64,000 nucleotides of DNA from Mycolicibacterium neoaurum VKM Ac-1815D (GCF_000317305.3 NC_023036.2:4650001-4714000), one strand, 5' to 3'. Counted from the stretch's first letter, positions 16,860 to 26,385 are shown. Notes: a model not told the origin generated them from the letters alone. Program-made: numbers and translations.

Positions 16860-18208
16860 TGACCAGCCTGCACGAGAAGCTCCATGACATCTACGACGAA
16901 GTGGCCCAGCGCAATCCGGGCGAGACCGAATTCCATCAGGCCGTCTACGAGGTGCTCACCAGCCTCGGACCGGTGGTCGCCAAGCATCCGGAGTACGCCG
17001 ACAACGCGGTGATCCATCGGCTCTGCGAACCGGAGCGCCAGATCATCTTCCGGGTGCCCTGGGTCGACGATTCCGGTGCCGTGCAGATCAATCGGGGGTT
17101 CCGGGTCGAGTTCAACTCCGCCCTCGGTCCCTACAAGGGTGGATTGCGCTTCCACCCGTCGGTGTACCTGGGCATCGTGAAATTCCTCGGCTTCGAACAG
17201 ATCTTCAAGAACTCGTTGACCGGTCTGCCGATCGGCGGCGGCAAGGGTGGATCCGATTTCGACCCGAAGGGTCGCTCACCCCAGGAGGTCATGCGGTTCT
17301 GCCAATCGTTCATGACCGAGCTCTACCGCCATATCGGTGAATACACCGATGTGCCCGCCGGAGATATCGGCGTCGGCACCCGCGAGATCGGTTATCTGTT
17401 CGGCCAATACAAGCGGATCACCAACCGGTGGGAGGCCGGCGTGTTCACCGGCAAGGGTCTGACGTGGGGCGGCTCCCAGGTCCGCACCGAGGCCACCGGA
17501 TACGGGACGGTGTTCTTCGTCGACGAGATCCTGCGGGCCGCCGGCGACTCGTTCGACGGCAAGCGGGTCGTGGTGTCGGGGTCGGGCAATGTGGCCGTCT
17601 ACGCCATCGAGAAGGTGCAGGCCCTCGGCGGAATCGTGGTGGCCTGTTCGGACTCCGGCGGCTACATCGTCGACGACAAGGGCATCGACCTCGATCTGGT
17701 CAAGGAGATCAAAGAGGTGCGCCGCGGCAGGATCGACGAGTACGCCGATGCCCGCGGCAACGGCGCGCGCTTCGTCGCGAAGCAGAGTGTGTGGGAGGTG
17801 CCCTGCGATATCGCCCTGCCGTGCGCCACCCAGAACGAGTTGACCGGCTCCGACGCCGGCGCGCTCATCGAATCGGGGTGCCGCATCGTCGCCGAGGGCG
17901 CCAACATGCCGTGCACGCCCGACGCCGTCAAGTACTTCAGCGAGGCGGGTGTGACGTTCGCGCCGGGTAAGGCCGCCAACGCCGGCGGGGTGGCGACCAG
18001 CGCGCTGGAGATGCAGCAGAACGCCTCCCGGGATTCCTGGACGTTCGAGGAGACCGAGGCGCGATTGGCCGAGATCATGGGCCGCATTCACCACACCTGC
18101 CTCAGCACTGCCGACGAGTACGGTCAGCCCGGCAATTACGCGGCCGGCGCCAATATCGCCGGTTTCATCAGGGTGGCCGACGCGATGCTGGCGCTGGGCC
18201 TGGTCTAG
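16859..18208 (+). CDS. gdhA: NADP-specific glutamate dehydrogenase (hexameric, GdhA type)
   Basis: 449 aa, the small hexameric form, which interconverts 2-oxoglutarate plus ammonium and glutamate and usually works in assimilation. Motifs: NRGFRVEFNSALGPYKGGLRFHPS with the substrate-binding Lys, the catalytic-Lys loop PIGGGKGGSDF, and the dinucleotide loop SGSGNVAVYA. ATG start at 16859 overlaps the metG stop; a longer frame extends into metG and is ignored. The stop shares the palindrome CTAG with the convergent asnC-type gene. NADP rather than NAD specificity is inferred from subfamily similarity. Confidence 0.94.
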   Translation: MTSLHEKLHDIYDEVAQRNPGETEFHQAVYEVLTSLGPVVAKHPEYADNAVIHRLCEPERQIIFRVPWVDDSGAVQINRGFRVEFNSALGPYKGGLRFHPSVYLGIVKFLGFEQIFKNSLTGLPIGGGKGGSDFDPKGRSPQEVMRFCQSFMTELYRHIGEYTDVPAGDIGVGTREIGYLFGQYKRITNRWEAGVFTGKGLTWGGSQVRTEATGYGTVFFVDEILRAAGDSFDGKRVVVSGSGNVAVYAIEKVQALGGIVVACSDSGGYIVDDKGIDLDLVKEIKEVRRGRIDEYADARGNGARFVAKQSVWEVPCDIALPCATQNELTGSDAGALIESGCRIVAEGANMPCTPDAVKYFSEAGVTFAPGKAANAGGVATSALEMQQNASRDSWTFEETEARLAEIMGRIHHTCLSTADEYGQPGNYAAGANIAGFIRVADAMLALGLV

Positions 18209-18687
18209 CCGCGCGGCCGGTCGAGTAGTGGGCCGATCCGATAATCCACCAGCCGCCGCATGACCAACCCGGTGGTGGTCTTCTCGACGCCGTCGATGTC
18301 GAGGATCTGCCCGGCCAGCCGATACAGGTCGTCGGCGTCGCGCGCGACGATCTGCACCAGCAGGTCGGTGACGCCACTGAGGCCATGCACCTCAAGCACT
18401 TCGGGGATGCCGGCCAATGCGTCGCCGATGGCGCGCAGCCGGCGCTGGGTGACCGTGACCATGATGAAGGCCGTCAACGGGTAGCCCAGTGCCGCCGGAT
18501 CGATCCGCCGCTCGAACGATTGCAGCACACCGTCGGTATCGAGTCTCGCCAGCCGCGAGTGCACAGTGTTCCTGGCCAGTCCGGTGGCCTCCGCCAAGGC
18601 GACCGTGGTGGCCCGCGGTTCGTGGACCAGTGCCCGCAGAATCCGCATATCGACATCGTCGACGACCCGGTCGGGATTCGTTGTCAT
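18205..18687 (-). CDS. Lrp/AsnC-family transcriptional regulator
   Basis: 160 aa: an N-terminal helix-turn-helix (residues about 10-55, VDDVDMRILRALVHEPRATT then LARNTVHSRLARL) and a C-terminal RAM ligand domain (GVTDLLVQIVARD). I choose ATG 18687, preceded by GTGGAG; an ATG 30 bases upstream has no ribosome-binding site. Such regulators respond to amino acids; convergent overlap with gdhA suggests, but does not prove, a link to glutamate or amino-acid metabolism. A possible binding site (TGCAC-N17-GTGCA, 18751-18777) lies upstream. Confidence 0.88.
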   Translation of the reverse strand: MTTNPDRVVDDVDMRILRALVHEPRATTVALAEATGLARNTVHSRLARLDTDGVLQSFERRIDPAALGYPLTAFIMVTVTQRRLRAIGDALAGIPEVLEVHGLSGVTDLLVQIVARDADDLYRLAGQILDIDGVEKTTTGLVMRRLVDYRIGPLLDRPRG

Positions 18688-18866
18688 GCGCGCTCCACTC
18701 GTCGAAGTCGGTCCCATAGAAGCACTATGGTCAATTCGACGTCATCGTATTGCACGAAAAGATCGCAAAATTGTGCAGTGTATGAACTATCTGCCCAACC
18801 AGATCGAGGGTGGGTCATGCGAGCGCCTTCCCCGCAGCCGATCCGGCGAACGCCGAGAGCATGACC

Positions 18867-18905
18867 TACGTCACGTAATGTCACATTGCCGGGCGCACCG
18901 GTGTC
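18867..18905 (+). promoter_or_regulatory. ECF41-type sigma-factor promoter with adjacent palindrome
   Basis: TGTCACA at 18879-18885, exactly 16 bases, then TGTC at 18902-18905. ECF41 sigma factors are known to recognise TGTCACA-N16-CGTC, so this is a one-base variant placed 35 bp before the ATG of the flavoprotein gene whose partner is an ECF41 sigma factor; positive autoregulation is the natural reading. Immediately upstream, TACGT-C-ACGTA (18867-18877) is a perfect 11-bp palindrome that may be a separate operator. Confidence 0.65.
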
Positions 18906-18939
18906 TTGAGGGCATCACTGGCCCACACAAGGAGACATC

Positions 18940-20094
18940 ATGACCGAGACCGTGGCTCGCATCGTCATCATCGGCGGCGGTTACGCCGGCGCACTGGCCG
19001 CCAACCATCTGCTCCAGCGCGATGACGTGGACATCACTCTGGTCAACTCTCACCCGCAGTTCGTGGAGCGGATCCGGCTGCACCAGCTTGCCATCGGCAA
19101 TGACGACGCCGTCGCCGATTACGCCGAACTGCTCGGGGCACGGGTGCGACTGGTGGTCGACACGGCCCACCGGATCGACACCGCGGCCCGCCGCGTCCAG
19201 CTCGCCTCCGGTGCCACGCTGGACTATGACCAGCTGATCTATGCCGTGGGAAGCAACGGGGGCGCCGCACCCGAATTCGCCTACCGGCTCGGCGATTTGG
19301 AGGATGCGCAACGCCTGGCGGTGCGCCTGCGGGATCTGCCGGCCGACGCCCCGATCGTCGTCGTCGGCGGCGGGTTGACCGGTATCGAGGCCGCGGCGGA
19401 GTTCGCCGAAGCCCGCCGCGCCGTCACACTGGTCGCCGGGGCGGTCCTCGGGCCCTCACTGAGCCATCCGGGTCGCCGGTCGGTGGCCAGACAACTGCAC
19501 AAGCTCGGTGTGACGGTCATCGAAGGGGCGACCGTCGATGCCGTCGGCGCAGCGGACGTGATGCTGTCCGACGGACGCACACTGCCCGCTGCCGCCACCG
19601 TGTGGACCGCCGGATTCGGGGTGCCCGCACTGGCCGCCGCGAGTGGACTGCGCACCGATGCGTTGGGCAGGTTGCTCACCGACGAGACGCTGACCAGCAT
19701 CGACGATGACCGCATCGTCGCGGCCGGGGATGCGGCCGCCCCGTCCGGTGTGCCGCTGCGGATGAGCTGCCAGGCAGCACTGCCGTTGGGCGCCCAGGCC
19801 GCCAACACCGTGTTGGCCCGGATCGCCGGAACCGATCCCGCCCCGATCAGTCAGGCCTTCACCGGCCAGTGCATCAGCCTGGGTCGCACCGGGGGCACCA
19901 TCCAGTTGGCGCGTACCGACGACACCCCGATCCGGCTGTACCTCGGTGGCCGAGCCGCGGCGTTGGTCAAGGAACAGGTGTGCAAGGGCACGCTGGCGTT
20001 CCTGCGCAAGGAGGCCCGCAAGCCCGGTGCCTACTTCTGGCTCAAGAGCAGCAAGCGCGCCAAGGCGCTCGCACCGGAATCGGCACCGGCGTGA
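18940..20094 (+). CDS. NDH-2/AIF-like FAD-dependent oxidoreductase
   Basis: 384 aa pyridine-nucleotide-disulphide-type flavoprotein. It has an FAD-binding GGGYAG at the N-terminus (IVIIGGGYAGALAANHLL), a second Rossmann motif VVVGGGLTGIEAA for NAD(P)H at about residue 140, and the late FAD motif DDRIVAAGDAAA. No membrane segment. Strong ribosome-binding site (AAGGAGA). Its stop overlaps the GTG of the sigma-factor gene (GTGA). ECF41 sigma factors typically sit next to one oxidoreductase, decarboxylase or epimerase gene that they control; this is that partner. Electron acceptor unknown. Confidence 0.85.
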   Translation: MTETVARIVIIGGGYAGALAANHLLQRDDVDITLVNSHPQFVERIRLHQLAIGNDDAVADYAELLGARVRLVVDTAHRIDTAARRVQLASGATLDYDQLIYAVGSNGGAAPEFAYRLGDLEDAQRLAVRLRDLPADAPIVVVGGGLTGIEAAAEFAEARRAVTLVAGAVLGPSLSHPGRRSVARQLHKLGVTVIEGATVDAVGAADVMLSDGRTLPAAATVWTAGFGVPALAAASGLRTDALGRLLTDETLTSIDDDRIVAAGDAAAPSGVPLRMSCQAALPLGAQAANTVLARIAGTDPAPISQAFTGQCISLGRTGGTIQLARTDDTPIRLYLGGRAAALVKEQVCKGTLAFLRKEARKPGAYFWLKSSKRAKALAPESAPA

Positions 20095-20981
20095 GCACCG
20101 GTGAGCACGCCGAGCGCTTCACAGCGCTACGTCCGCTGCTGTTCACCATTGCCTACGAAATACTGGGATCGGCAACCGAATCCGATGATGTCCTGCAGGA
20201 GAGTTATCTGCGCTGGGCCGAGGTGGAGCTGGACACCGTCCGCGACACCAAGTCCTATCTCGCCCAGCTGGTGACCCGGCAGTCACTCAACGCGCTGCGT
20301 GCGCAGGCCCGCAGGCGCGAGGAGTACGTGGGACCGTGGCTGCCCGAGCCCCTGCGGGTGCAGGACACCGATGCCAGCGCGGATGTCGTGCTGGCCGAAT
20401 CGGTGTCGATGGCGATGATGGTGGTCCTGGAGACGCTGTCACCGGACGAGCGTGCCGTGTTCGTGCTGCGTGAGGTGTTCGGATTCGGCCACGACGAGAT
20501 CGCCGCTGCGGTCGGCAAATCCACGGCCGCGGTCCGCCAGTTGGCACACCGGGCCCGGGAACACGTGCACGCCCGGCGCAAACGCTACGAGCCGGTCGAC
20601 AGTTCGGTCAGCGAGGCGCTGACCGCTCAGTTCCTGCTCACCGCGGCCACCGGCGATATCGCCGGGTTGGTCGAGATGCTGGCCCCCGATGTGGTGTGGA
20701 CCGCCGACAGTGCGGGCAAGGTCAGCGCGGCCCGCCGCCCGGTGCACGGTGCGGACAGGGTGGCGCGGCTGATCATCGGCCTGTTCCGGATGTCCGGCGA
20801 GCAGGGCCGGGTCGAATACACCACGTACAACAATGCTCCCGCACTCAACCTCTACCTGGGTGAGAGTTTCGAGGGCGTCATCACCGTGGAGTTCACCGCG
20901 GGCAAGATCTCGCACTTCTACGCCATGCGCAACCCGGAGAAGCTCACCACCGCGGCCATCCCGAGAGCCATCGGCCGCTAG
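20091..20981 (+). CDS. ECF41-family RNA polymerase sigma factor (SigJ-like)
   Basis: 296 aa. Region 2 covers residues about 8-75 (FTIAYEILGSATESDDVLQE), and region 4 about 105-165 (LSPDERAVFVLREVFGFGHDEIA then KSTAAVRQLAHRAREHV). A C-terminal SnoaL-like domain of about 120 residues follows; in ECF41 factors this replaces a separate anti-sigma factor and tunes activity. The GTG start at 20091 overlaps the flavoprotein stop; the frame extends upstream inside that gene but without sigma sequence. Probably autoregulated through the promoter at 18879-18905. Confidence 0.92.
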   Translation: MSTGEHAERFTALRPLLFTIAYEILGSATESDDVLQESYLRWAEVELDTVRDTKSYLAQLVTRQSLNALRAQARRREEYVGPWLPEPLRVQDTDASADVVLAESVSMAMMVVLETLSPDERAVFVLREVFGFGHDEIAAAVGKSTAAVRQLAHRAREHVHARRKRYEPVDSSVSEALTAQFLLTAATGDIAGLVEMLAPDVVWTADSAGKVSAARRPVHGADRVARLIIGLFRMSGEQGRVEYTTYNNAPALNLYLGESFEGVITVEFTAGKISHFYAMRNPEKLTTAAIPRAIGR

Positions 20982-21000
20982 CTTCTGGAAAGCTGAACCG

Positions 21001-22266
21001 GTGCGCATCGACCGGCTCGGCGACCTCGGCAACGCCCCCGAGGTGTTGCGGTGGATCGCCGATGCGGCGGCGCGCCACGGAAAGGCGGCGCCGGCCGCGC
21101 TGATCGGTGACTGGTTCGGCTCCCGTGCGGTGATCGCCCCCTCGCTGGCGGCCGAACCGCTCCCGGAGTTGTTCGAGGCCTACCCGGGCACTTCGACGTC
21201 GGTCGGCGGCGGCTGGTTCGGTTACCTGTCCTACCCGGACGGACCGGGGCAACCGCGCATCCCGCAGGCCGCGGGCGGCTGGTCGGACTCGGTGTTGCGG
21301 CAGGACGCGGACGGGCAATGGTGGCATGAGAGCCTCACCGACACAGCACTTCCCGATTGGCTGTCCGGGATATCGAGCGTGCCTGCCCGACCGTACCGGC
21401 TGACCTGGACCGCACCCGACCGTGACCGGCACCTCGCCGGTGTGACCGCCTGCCTGGACGCGATCGGTGCCGGCGAGGTCTACCAGGCCTGCGTGTGCAC
21501 CCAGTTCCGCGGCAAGCTCACCGGGGATCCACTGGACTTCTTCGTCGACGCCGTCACGCGCACCGCACCGGCGCGCGCCGCCTATATCGCGGGCAGCTGG
21601 GGTGCGGTGGCCTCGTTGTCACCGGAGCTGTTCCTGCGCCGCAGCGGCGAGGCGACCTCGTCGAGCCCCATCAAAGGCACACTGCCGCTGCATGAGTCGC
21701 CGGCGCTGCTGCGCGCCTCGGCCAAGGACGTCGCCGAGAACATCATGATCGTCGACCTGGTGCGCAACGACCTCGGCAGGCTCGCCGTCACCGGGTCGGT
21801 GTCCGTGCCGGAGCTGCTGCGGATCCGGCCCGCACCCGGGGTATGGCACCTGGTGTCGACCGTCGCCGCGCGCATCCCGGTTGCGACGCCGATGTCGATG
21901 GTGCTGGACGCGACGTTCCCGCCCGCGTCGGTGACCGGCACACCGAAGGGCCGGGCCCGCGAGCTTCTCGGCGGCTGGGAACAGCATCGCCGCGGAATCT
22001 ATTGCGGCACAGTCGGTCTTGCCTCACCGTCGGCGGGCACCGAGCTGAACGTGGCCATCCGCACCGTCGAATTCGACGCCGTGGGCAACGCGGTACTCGG
22101 CGTCGGCGGCGGTATCACCGCCGATTCAGACCCGGCCGCCGAATGGCAGGAGTGTCTGCACAAAGCGGCCTCCATCATCGCGCTGGGTCAAGATCGCGAA
22201 GTTCACGACGACGCCCGCAGCCCGGTCAGCGCCGTCACCCAGGCCGCGTTGCCGGAGAAGACGTAG
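21001..22266 (+). CDS. pabB: aminodeoxychorismate synthase component I
   Basis: 421 aa chorismate-utilising enzyme making 4-amino-4-deoxychorismate for p-aminobenzoate and folate. The C-terminal catalytic half has GEVYQACVCTQF, the SPELFLR segment, PIKGTLP, and DLVRNDLGR, followed by the conserved GTPKGRARELL and YCGTVG loops. GTG start at 21001, 19 bp after the sigma gene; the open frame continues upstream but only inside that gene. The 3' end overlaps the convergent gene by 64 bp. Confidence 0.92.
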   Translation: MRIDRLGDLGNAPEVLRWIADAAARHGKAAPAALIGDWFGSRAVIAPSLAAEPLPELFEAYPGTSTSVGGGWFGYLSYPDGPGQPRIPQAAGGWSDSVLRQDADGQWWHESLTDTALPDWLSGISSVPARPYRLTWTAPDRDRHLAGVTACLDAIGAGEVYQACVCTQFRGKLTGDPLDFFVDAVTRTAPARAAYIAGSWGAVASLSPELFLRRSGEATSSSPIKGTLPLHESPALLRASAKDVAENIMIVDLVRNDLGRLAVTGSVSVPELLRIRPAPGVWHLVSTVAARIPVATPMSMVLDATFPPASVTGTPKGRARELLGGWEQHRRGIYCGTVGLASPSAGTELNVAIRTVEFDAVGNAVLGVGGGITADSDPAAEWQECLHKAASIIALGQDREVHDDARSPVSAVTQAALPEKT

Positions 22267-22658
22267 AACGCGATCTCCCCGGCGGCGGTGTCGACGATCA
22301 AATGCGTCTGCCCGCCCGCCACCGAACCCTTGAACGCCGTCGCCTCCCGGACTCCGGTGATCTCGGCGACCGGGACCTCGATGGTCTTCTGAGTCAGCGT
22401 GCGAAACACCAACCGGCGCGCCGTCAGCGCGACGAACCCGGCGTTCTTCACGGTCGGATAACCCGGCGCGGTGGCCCCGCGGTAGGACCCCTTCTCCGGT
22501 CCGCGGACCATGGTCTCGCCGGCCAGTTCGGCGCCGAACTGCGCGGCGGCGGCCTCGCTGCGCCGCGGTAGCCACCACAGCAGCGGGATGGCGATCAGCG
22601 CGCCCACCGCGACCAGGATCCCGAGGACAAGCAACACCACGAACATCGTCGTACTCAT
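22203..22658 (-). CDS. small membrane-anchored protein with PH-like domain
   Basis: About 151 aa. One N-terminal transmembrane helix (residues about 4-28, VVLLVLGILVAVGALIAIPL) is followed by a cytosolic beta-rich domain (GFVALTARRLVFRTLTQKTIEVP, EIAFYVF) with the strand pattern of bacterial PH-like domains. Function unknown; a homologue sits at the same place in other mycobacteria (pabB-rsmI interval). I prefer ATG 22658, with GGGGG nine bases upstream, over the GTG at 22667. Convergent with and overlapping pabB. Confidence 0.75.
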   Translation of the reverse strand: MSTTMFVVLLVLGILVAVGALIAIPLLWWLPRRSEAAAAQFGAELAGETMVRGPEKGSYRGATAPGYPTVKNAGFVALTARRLVFRTLTQKTIEVPVAEITGVREATAFKGSVAGGQTHLIVDTAAGEIAFYVFSGNAAWVTALTGLRASS

Positions 22659-22679
22659 ACCGAACACACCCCCGCAGGC

Positions 22680-23552
22680 TCAGTCGCGCGACTTCAACAC
22701 CGCATCGTAGAGCTCACGCTTGGACGGTGCGCCCGGATTGGCGGCAATGACCTGCGCACATGCGTCCTTGACGCGCATACCGTCGTCGACCAGTTCGGCC
22801 ACCTGGGCCACCAGGGTGTCCAGATCGGCCGTCGGTGTCGCCCCGGCCAGCACCACCGTGATCTCGCCGAGCACCCCGTCGGCGGCCCAGTCGGCCAACT
22901 CGGCCAGCGTTCCGCGCCGGATCTCCTCATGGGTCTTGGTCAACTCCCGGCACACCACGGCGCGCCGGTCACCGCCCAGGGTGTCGACGGCGTCGGTCAA
23001 CGTGTCGGCCAGCCGTCGCGGCGACTCGAAGAAGACACAGGTGCGCGCCTCGGCGGCCAGACCGGTCAGCCAGTTACGCCGGGCGACCTGCTTGCGTGGC
23101 GAGAACCCCTCGAAACAGAACCGGTCGGCGGGCAGCCCGGACACCGCCAGCGCCGTCGTCACCGCCGAGGGACCCGGCAGACAGCTCACCGTCAGCCCGG
23201 CCTGCACGCACGCGGTCACCAGCCGGTAGCCGGGATCGTTGATCAGCGGCATCCCCGCATCGCTGATCAACAGCACGGTGGCCCCGGCGGCGATCTCGTC
23301 GACCAGCATCGGCACCCGCGACGCCTCGTTCTGGTCGAACAGACTGAGCAGCCGTCCGGCCGGTGTCACCTCCAGCGCCGACGCCAGCGTGCGCGCCCGG
23401 CGGGTGTCCTCGGCGGCGATGACATCCGCGGTGGCCATGGCGCGGACCAACCGCGCCGACGCATCGCCGGGCTGACCCAGCGGAGTGGCACCCAGCAGCA
23501 ATCGGCCTTCGGACTTTTCGGCGGGTGGGGGCGTAGCGAGCGGGGGTTCCAC
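22680..23552 (-). CDS. rsmI: 16S rRNA (cytidine1402-2'-O)-methyltransferase
   Basis: 290 aa tetrapyrrole-methylase-fold enzyme that 2'-O-methylates C1402 in the ribosomal decoding centre. Seen: LLLGATPLGQPGDAS at the N-terminus, AAEDTRR, LISDAGMPLINDPG, and CLPGPSAVTTALAVSGLP. GTG 23552 was chosen because conserved sequence begins a few residues later; the frame continues to 23618 across the divergent pmt promoter. Only about 26 bp separate the rsmI and pmt start codons. Confidence 0.93.
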   Translation of the reverse strand: MEPPLATPPPAEKSEGRLLLGATPLGQPGDASARLVRAMATADVIAAEDTRRARTLASALEVTPAGRLLSLFDQNEASRVPMLVDEIAAGATVLLISDAGMPLINDPGYRLVTACVQAGLTVSCLPGPSAVTTALAVSGLPADRFCFEGFSPRKQVARRNWLTGLAAEARTCVFFESPRRLADTLTDAVDTLGGDRRAVVCRELTKTHEEIRRGTLAELADWAADGVLGEITVVLAGATPTADLDTLVAQVAELVDDGMRVKDACAQVIAANPGAPSKRELYDAVLKSRD

Positions 23553-23578
23553 AACTGCAAAGCCTACGATCGTCGGTG

Positions 23579-25117
23579 ATGACCGCTCCTGACACCGTGC
23601 AACCGGAGCGCGCCGCACCCATGATCAGTCCGGGACCACTCGTCCCGGTTCCCGACTTCGGGCCCGTCGACCGGCTGCAGGGCTGGGTGATGACCGCGAT
23701 CATCGGGGCGCTGGCCGCGCTGACCCGCTTCCTGAACCTGGGCTCGCCGACCGACGCCGGCACCCCGATCTTCGACGAGAAGCATTACGCGCCGCAGGCC
23801 TGGCAGATGCTGCACAACAACGGCATCGAGGACAATCCCGGTTACGGCCTGGTGGTCCACCCGCCGATGTCGAAGATGCTGATGGGCATCGGTGAGTGGC
23901 TTTTCGGTTACACCGGGCTGGGCTGGCGGTTCAGCGGCGCGGTGTGCGGCGTCATCATCGTCATCCTGGTCGCTCGGATCGTCCGACGGATCAGCCGGTC
24001 CACGCTGGTCGGCGGGATCGCCGGGCTGCTGATCATCGCCGACGGGGTCAGCTTCGTCTCCTCCCGCACCGCGCTGCTGGACGTGTATCTGGTGGTGTTC
24101 GTGGTCGCGGCGTTCGGGGCGGTGATCGTCGACCGGGACCAGGTCCGGGAGCGGATGCACATCGCCCTGTTGGAGGGTCGCATCACCGACACCCCGTGGG
24201 GGCCGCGCCTGGGCGTGCGGTGGTGGCGGTTCGGCGCCGGTGTGCTGCTGGGTCTGGCATGCGCGACGAAATGGTCGGGCCTGTATTTCGTCGCCTTCTT
24301 CGGGGTGCTGACGCTGGCCTTCGACATCGCCGCGCGCCGGGCCTACCGGGTGCAGCGGCCGTGGCTCGGTGCGGTGCGCCGCGACGTCGGGCCGTCGTTG
24401 TACGCGTTGGTGCTCATCCCGTTCGCGGTGTATCTGGCCTCGTACGCGCGCTGGTTCGCCTCGGAGACCGGGGTGTACCGCCACGAGGTGGGCCGCACCA
24501 TCGGCGAGGGCGGCTTCCTGCCCGATGCCATTCGCTCGCTCTGGTACTACACGGCCTCGGTGTACCGCTTCCATTCCGGGCTGACCAACGCCGCGGGTAA
24601 TCACCACCCGTGGGAGTCCAAGCCGTGGACGTGGCCGATGTCGCTGCGCCCGGTGCTCTACGCCATCGATCAGCAGAACGTGCCCGGCTGTGGCGCCGAG
24701 TCCTGTGTGAAGGCCGTGATGCTGGTCGGCACCCCGACGATGTGGTTCATCGCGGTGCCGGTGCTGCTGTGGGCCTGTTGGCGGACGTTCGTGCGGATGG
24801 ACTGGCGGTACGCGGCGGTGCTGGTCGGCTACTGCGCGGGATTCCTGCCGTGGTTCCTGGCCATCGACCGGCAGATGTACTTCTTCTACGCCACCGCGAT
24901 GGCGCCGTTCTTCGTGATGCTGATAGCGCTGATCCTGGGCGACATCTTGTATCAGCCGCGGCAGAACCCCGAACGACGAACGCTGGGCGTGATCGCGGTG
25001 AGTTTCTACGTGGCGCTGGTGATCACGAACTTCGCCTGGCTGTACCCGATCCTGACCGGGCTGCCGATTTCGCAGACGACCTGGCATATGCAGATCTGGT
25101 TGCCCAGCTGGCGGTGA
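23579..25117 (+). CDS. pmt: dolichyl-phosphate-mannose-protein O-mannosyltransferase
   Basis: About 512 aa GT39 membrane enzyme that transfers mannose from polyprenyl phosphate to secreted proteins and lipoproteins. About ten transmembrane helices are visible. The first extracytoplasmic loop contains the catalytic acidic pair in IFDEKHYAPQAW, and HPPMSKM follows. The start is ATG 23579, with a GTG three bases earlier. It is the last conserved gene before the accessory island; several of the window's lipoproteins are plausible substrates. Confidence 0.94.
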   Translation: MTAPDTVQPERAAPMISPGPLVPVPDFGPVDRLQGWVMTAIIGALAALTRFLNLGSPTDAGTPIFDEKHYAPQAWQMLHNNGIEDNPGYGLVVHPPMSKMLMGIGEWLFGYTGLGWRFSGAVCGVIIVILVARIVRRISRSTLVGGIAGLLIIADGVSFVSSRTALLDVYLVVFVVAAFGAVIVDRDQVRERMHIALLEGRITDTPWGPRLGVRWWRFGAGVLLGLACATKWSGLYFVAFFGVLTLAFDIAARRAYRVQRPWLGAVRRDVGPSLYALVLIPFAVYLASYARWFASETGVYRHEVGRTIGEGGFLPDAIRSLWYYTASVYRFHSGLTNAAGNHHPWESKPWTWPMSLRPVLYAIDQQNVPGCGAESCVKAVMLVGTPTMWFIAVPVLLWACWRTFVRMDWRYAAVLVGYCAGFLPWFLAIDRQMYFFYATAMAPFFVMLIALILGDILYQPRQNPERRTLGVIAVSFYVALVITNFAWLYPILTGLPISQTTWHMQIWLPSWR

Positions 25118-25241
25118 GCGGCTCGCGTCGCAAGGTGGTCTGAAGGATTGCGTCAGCCTCGACGGGACCGCCCCAGCGATGGTGCCGATTGCATACGCGA
25201 ATACGGCGCTTTACGCCCCTTCGGTCCGTCTCAAGCTAGGA

Positions 25242-26144
25242 CTATCGCCTCGGTTGCGGCACCGGTGTTGAATCGACAAAGTGTCGCTCATCTAAGGACG
25301 CCACAACCTCGGTCAGTTCGCGAACGGCACCTTCTACCCTGCTCCAAGTAAGTGGTGGATCAACAACTAGGTCGCCGCCGGCAGCCTGTGCGACCGAATC
25401 CAAATCCAGCCCCCAAAGATTGGCAAGGCTATTTATTGCGGATACAACGCAACGGGTCGAGAACATTGCGTTTCTCATTAAGAATATCCGGGCGCCTGCA
25501 GTTCCCTTCTGCTCAGAGACCACTGTAATTGCCAACCAGGTTGCGTTGCCGTGGGTCGGCCTACTCAGTTCTTCGTAGCCAATAGCGCCGTCACTGAAAT
25601 ATCGTTCGAGGAGGCGCGTTGCAGTTCCAAGCGTTTGTTTCGGCACATTCTTGAACTCCTTCGAGGTCCGCGCCTTCCAGCTTTCCCATCTCTTAATTAA
25701 AATAGTCGCACCAGCGTCGTTGGATGACTTGTATTCACGAAGTGACGCCGCAACCAGAGCGGCAACTCGGAGCATCCTGACGGAGTGATCGACATTTGCG
25801 TCAGACATATAAATAGAGCGGGAAGCATGTTCTGCGGCGGCTCGTGCTATCGCAGATGAGCCCACCAAGCTCGGGTAACCCCCGTCCAACAACTTCGACA
25901 GCGAGTTAAGACAGTCGCCGGCGGAAATGAGATAGAACTTGGCAAATCGGTGTGCCGTCAGTAACGGGTCCTCCACGTCTGACGTCGATCCAAATTGCTC
26001 ATCAACGTCCGAGATCGATTGGCCGGGCTCACGGTACTGTGGCGTCCAGGTAGCAGTGGCGAGCGCATATTGAGCGGCCAAGCCTGATACAAACTTAACT
26101 GGTTCGACCCATTCTGCGACCGTGGCGTTCGCTTCGTCTTTCAT
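25242..26144 (-). CDS. hypothetical all-alpha protein of the accessory island
   Basis: 300 aa; I do not recognise the family. Secondary-structure reading suggests an almost entirely helical soluble protein without signal peptide or membrane helix. The segments SSAIARAAAEHASRSIYM and YEELSRPTHGNATW recall HEPN-like or DUF5677-like all-alpha proteins, where an SxxxHG element is common, but this is weak. Base composition is clearly lower in GC than the flanks (for example TTAATTAAAATA near 25693). It diverges from the next gene across a 240-bp gap. Role in phage defence is possible but unsupported beyond context. Confidence 0.6.
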   Translation of the reverse strand: MKDEANATVAEWVEPVKFVSGLAAQYALATATWTPQYREPGQSISDVDEQFGSTSDVEDPLLTAHRFAKFYLISAGDCLNSLSKLLDGGYPSLVGSSAIARAAAEHASRSIYMSDANVDHSVRMLRVAALVAASLREYKSSNDAGATILIKRWESWKARTSKEFKNVPKQTLGTATRLLERYFSDGAIGYEELSRPTHGNATWLAITVVSEQKGTAGARIFLMRNAMFSTRCVVSAINSLANLWGLDLDSVAQAAGGDLVVDPPLTWSRVEGAVRELTEVVASLDERHFVDSTPVPQPRR

Positions 26145-26385
26145 GCGGTGGACACTATCTTTTCACCGTAAGGTTCAGGCGTGGACATCGTCGGACCACT
26201 CATCGGGGTTGTCGGTAAGGGCCGCTGCACGAGTAGGTGAAACTGTCACCTGATTGTGCAGCAGACCCAAGGGCCATTCGTTCCATGCTGCACATATTCG
26301 CACTAGCGCTCCGCTCTACGTTGCATGCTGTAGAGCTGCGTCGGAGCGGTTCGGTACGCTACGAAATTGGACACAGGGGGTGAAA

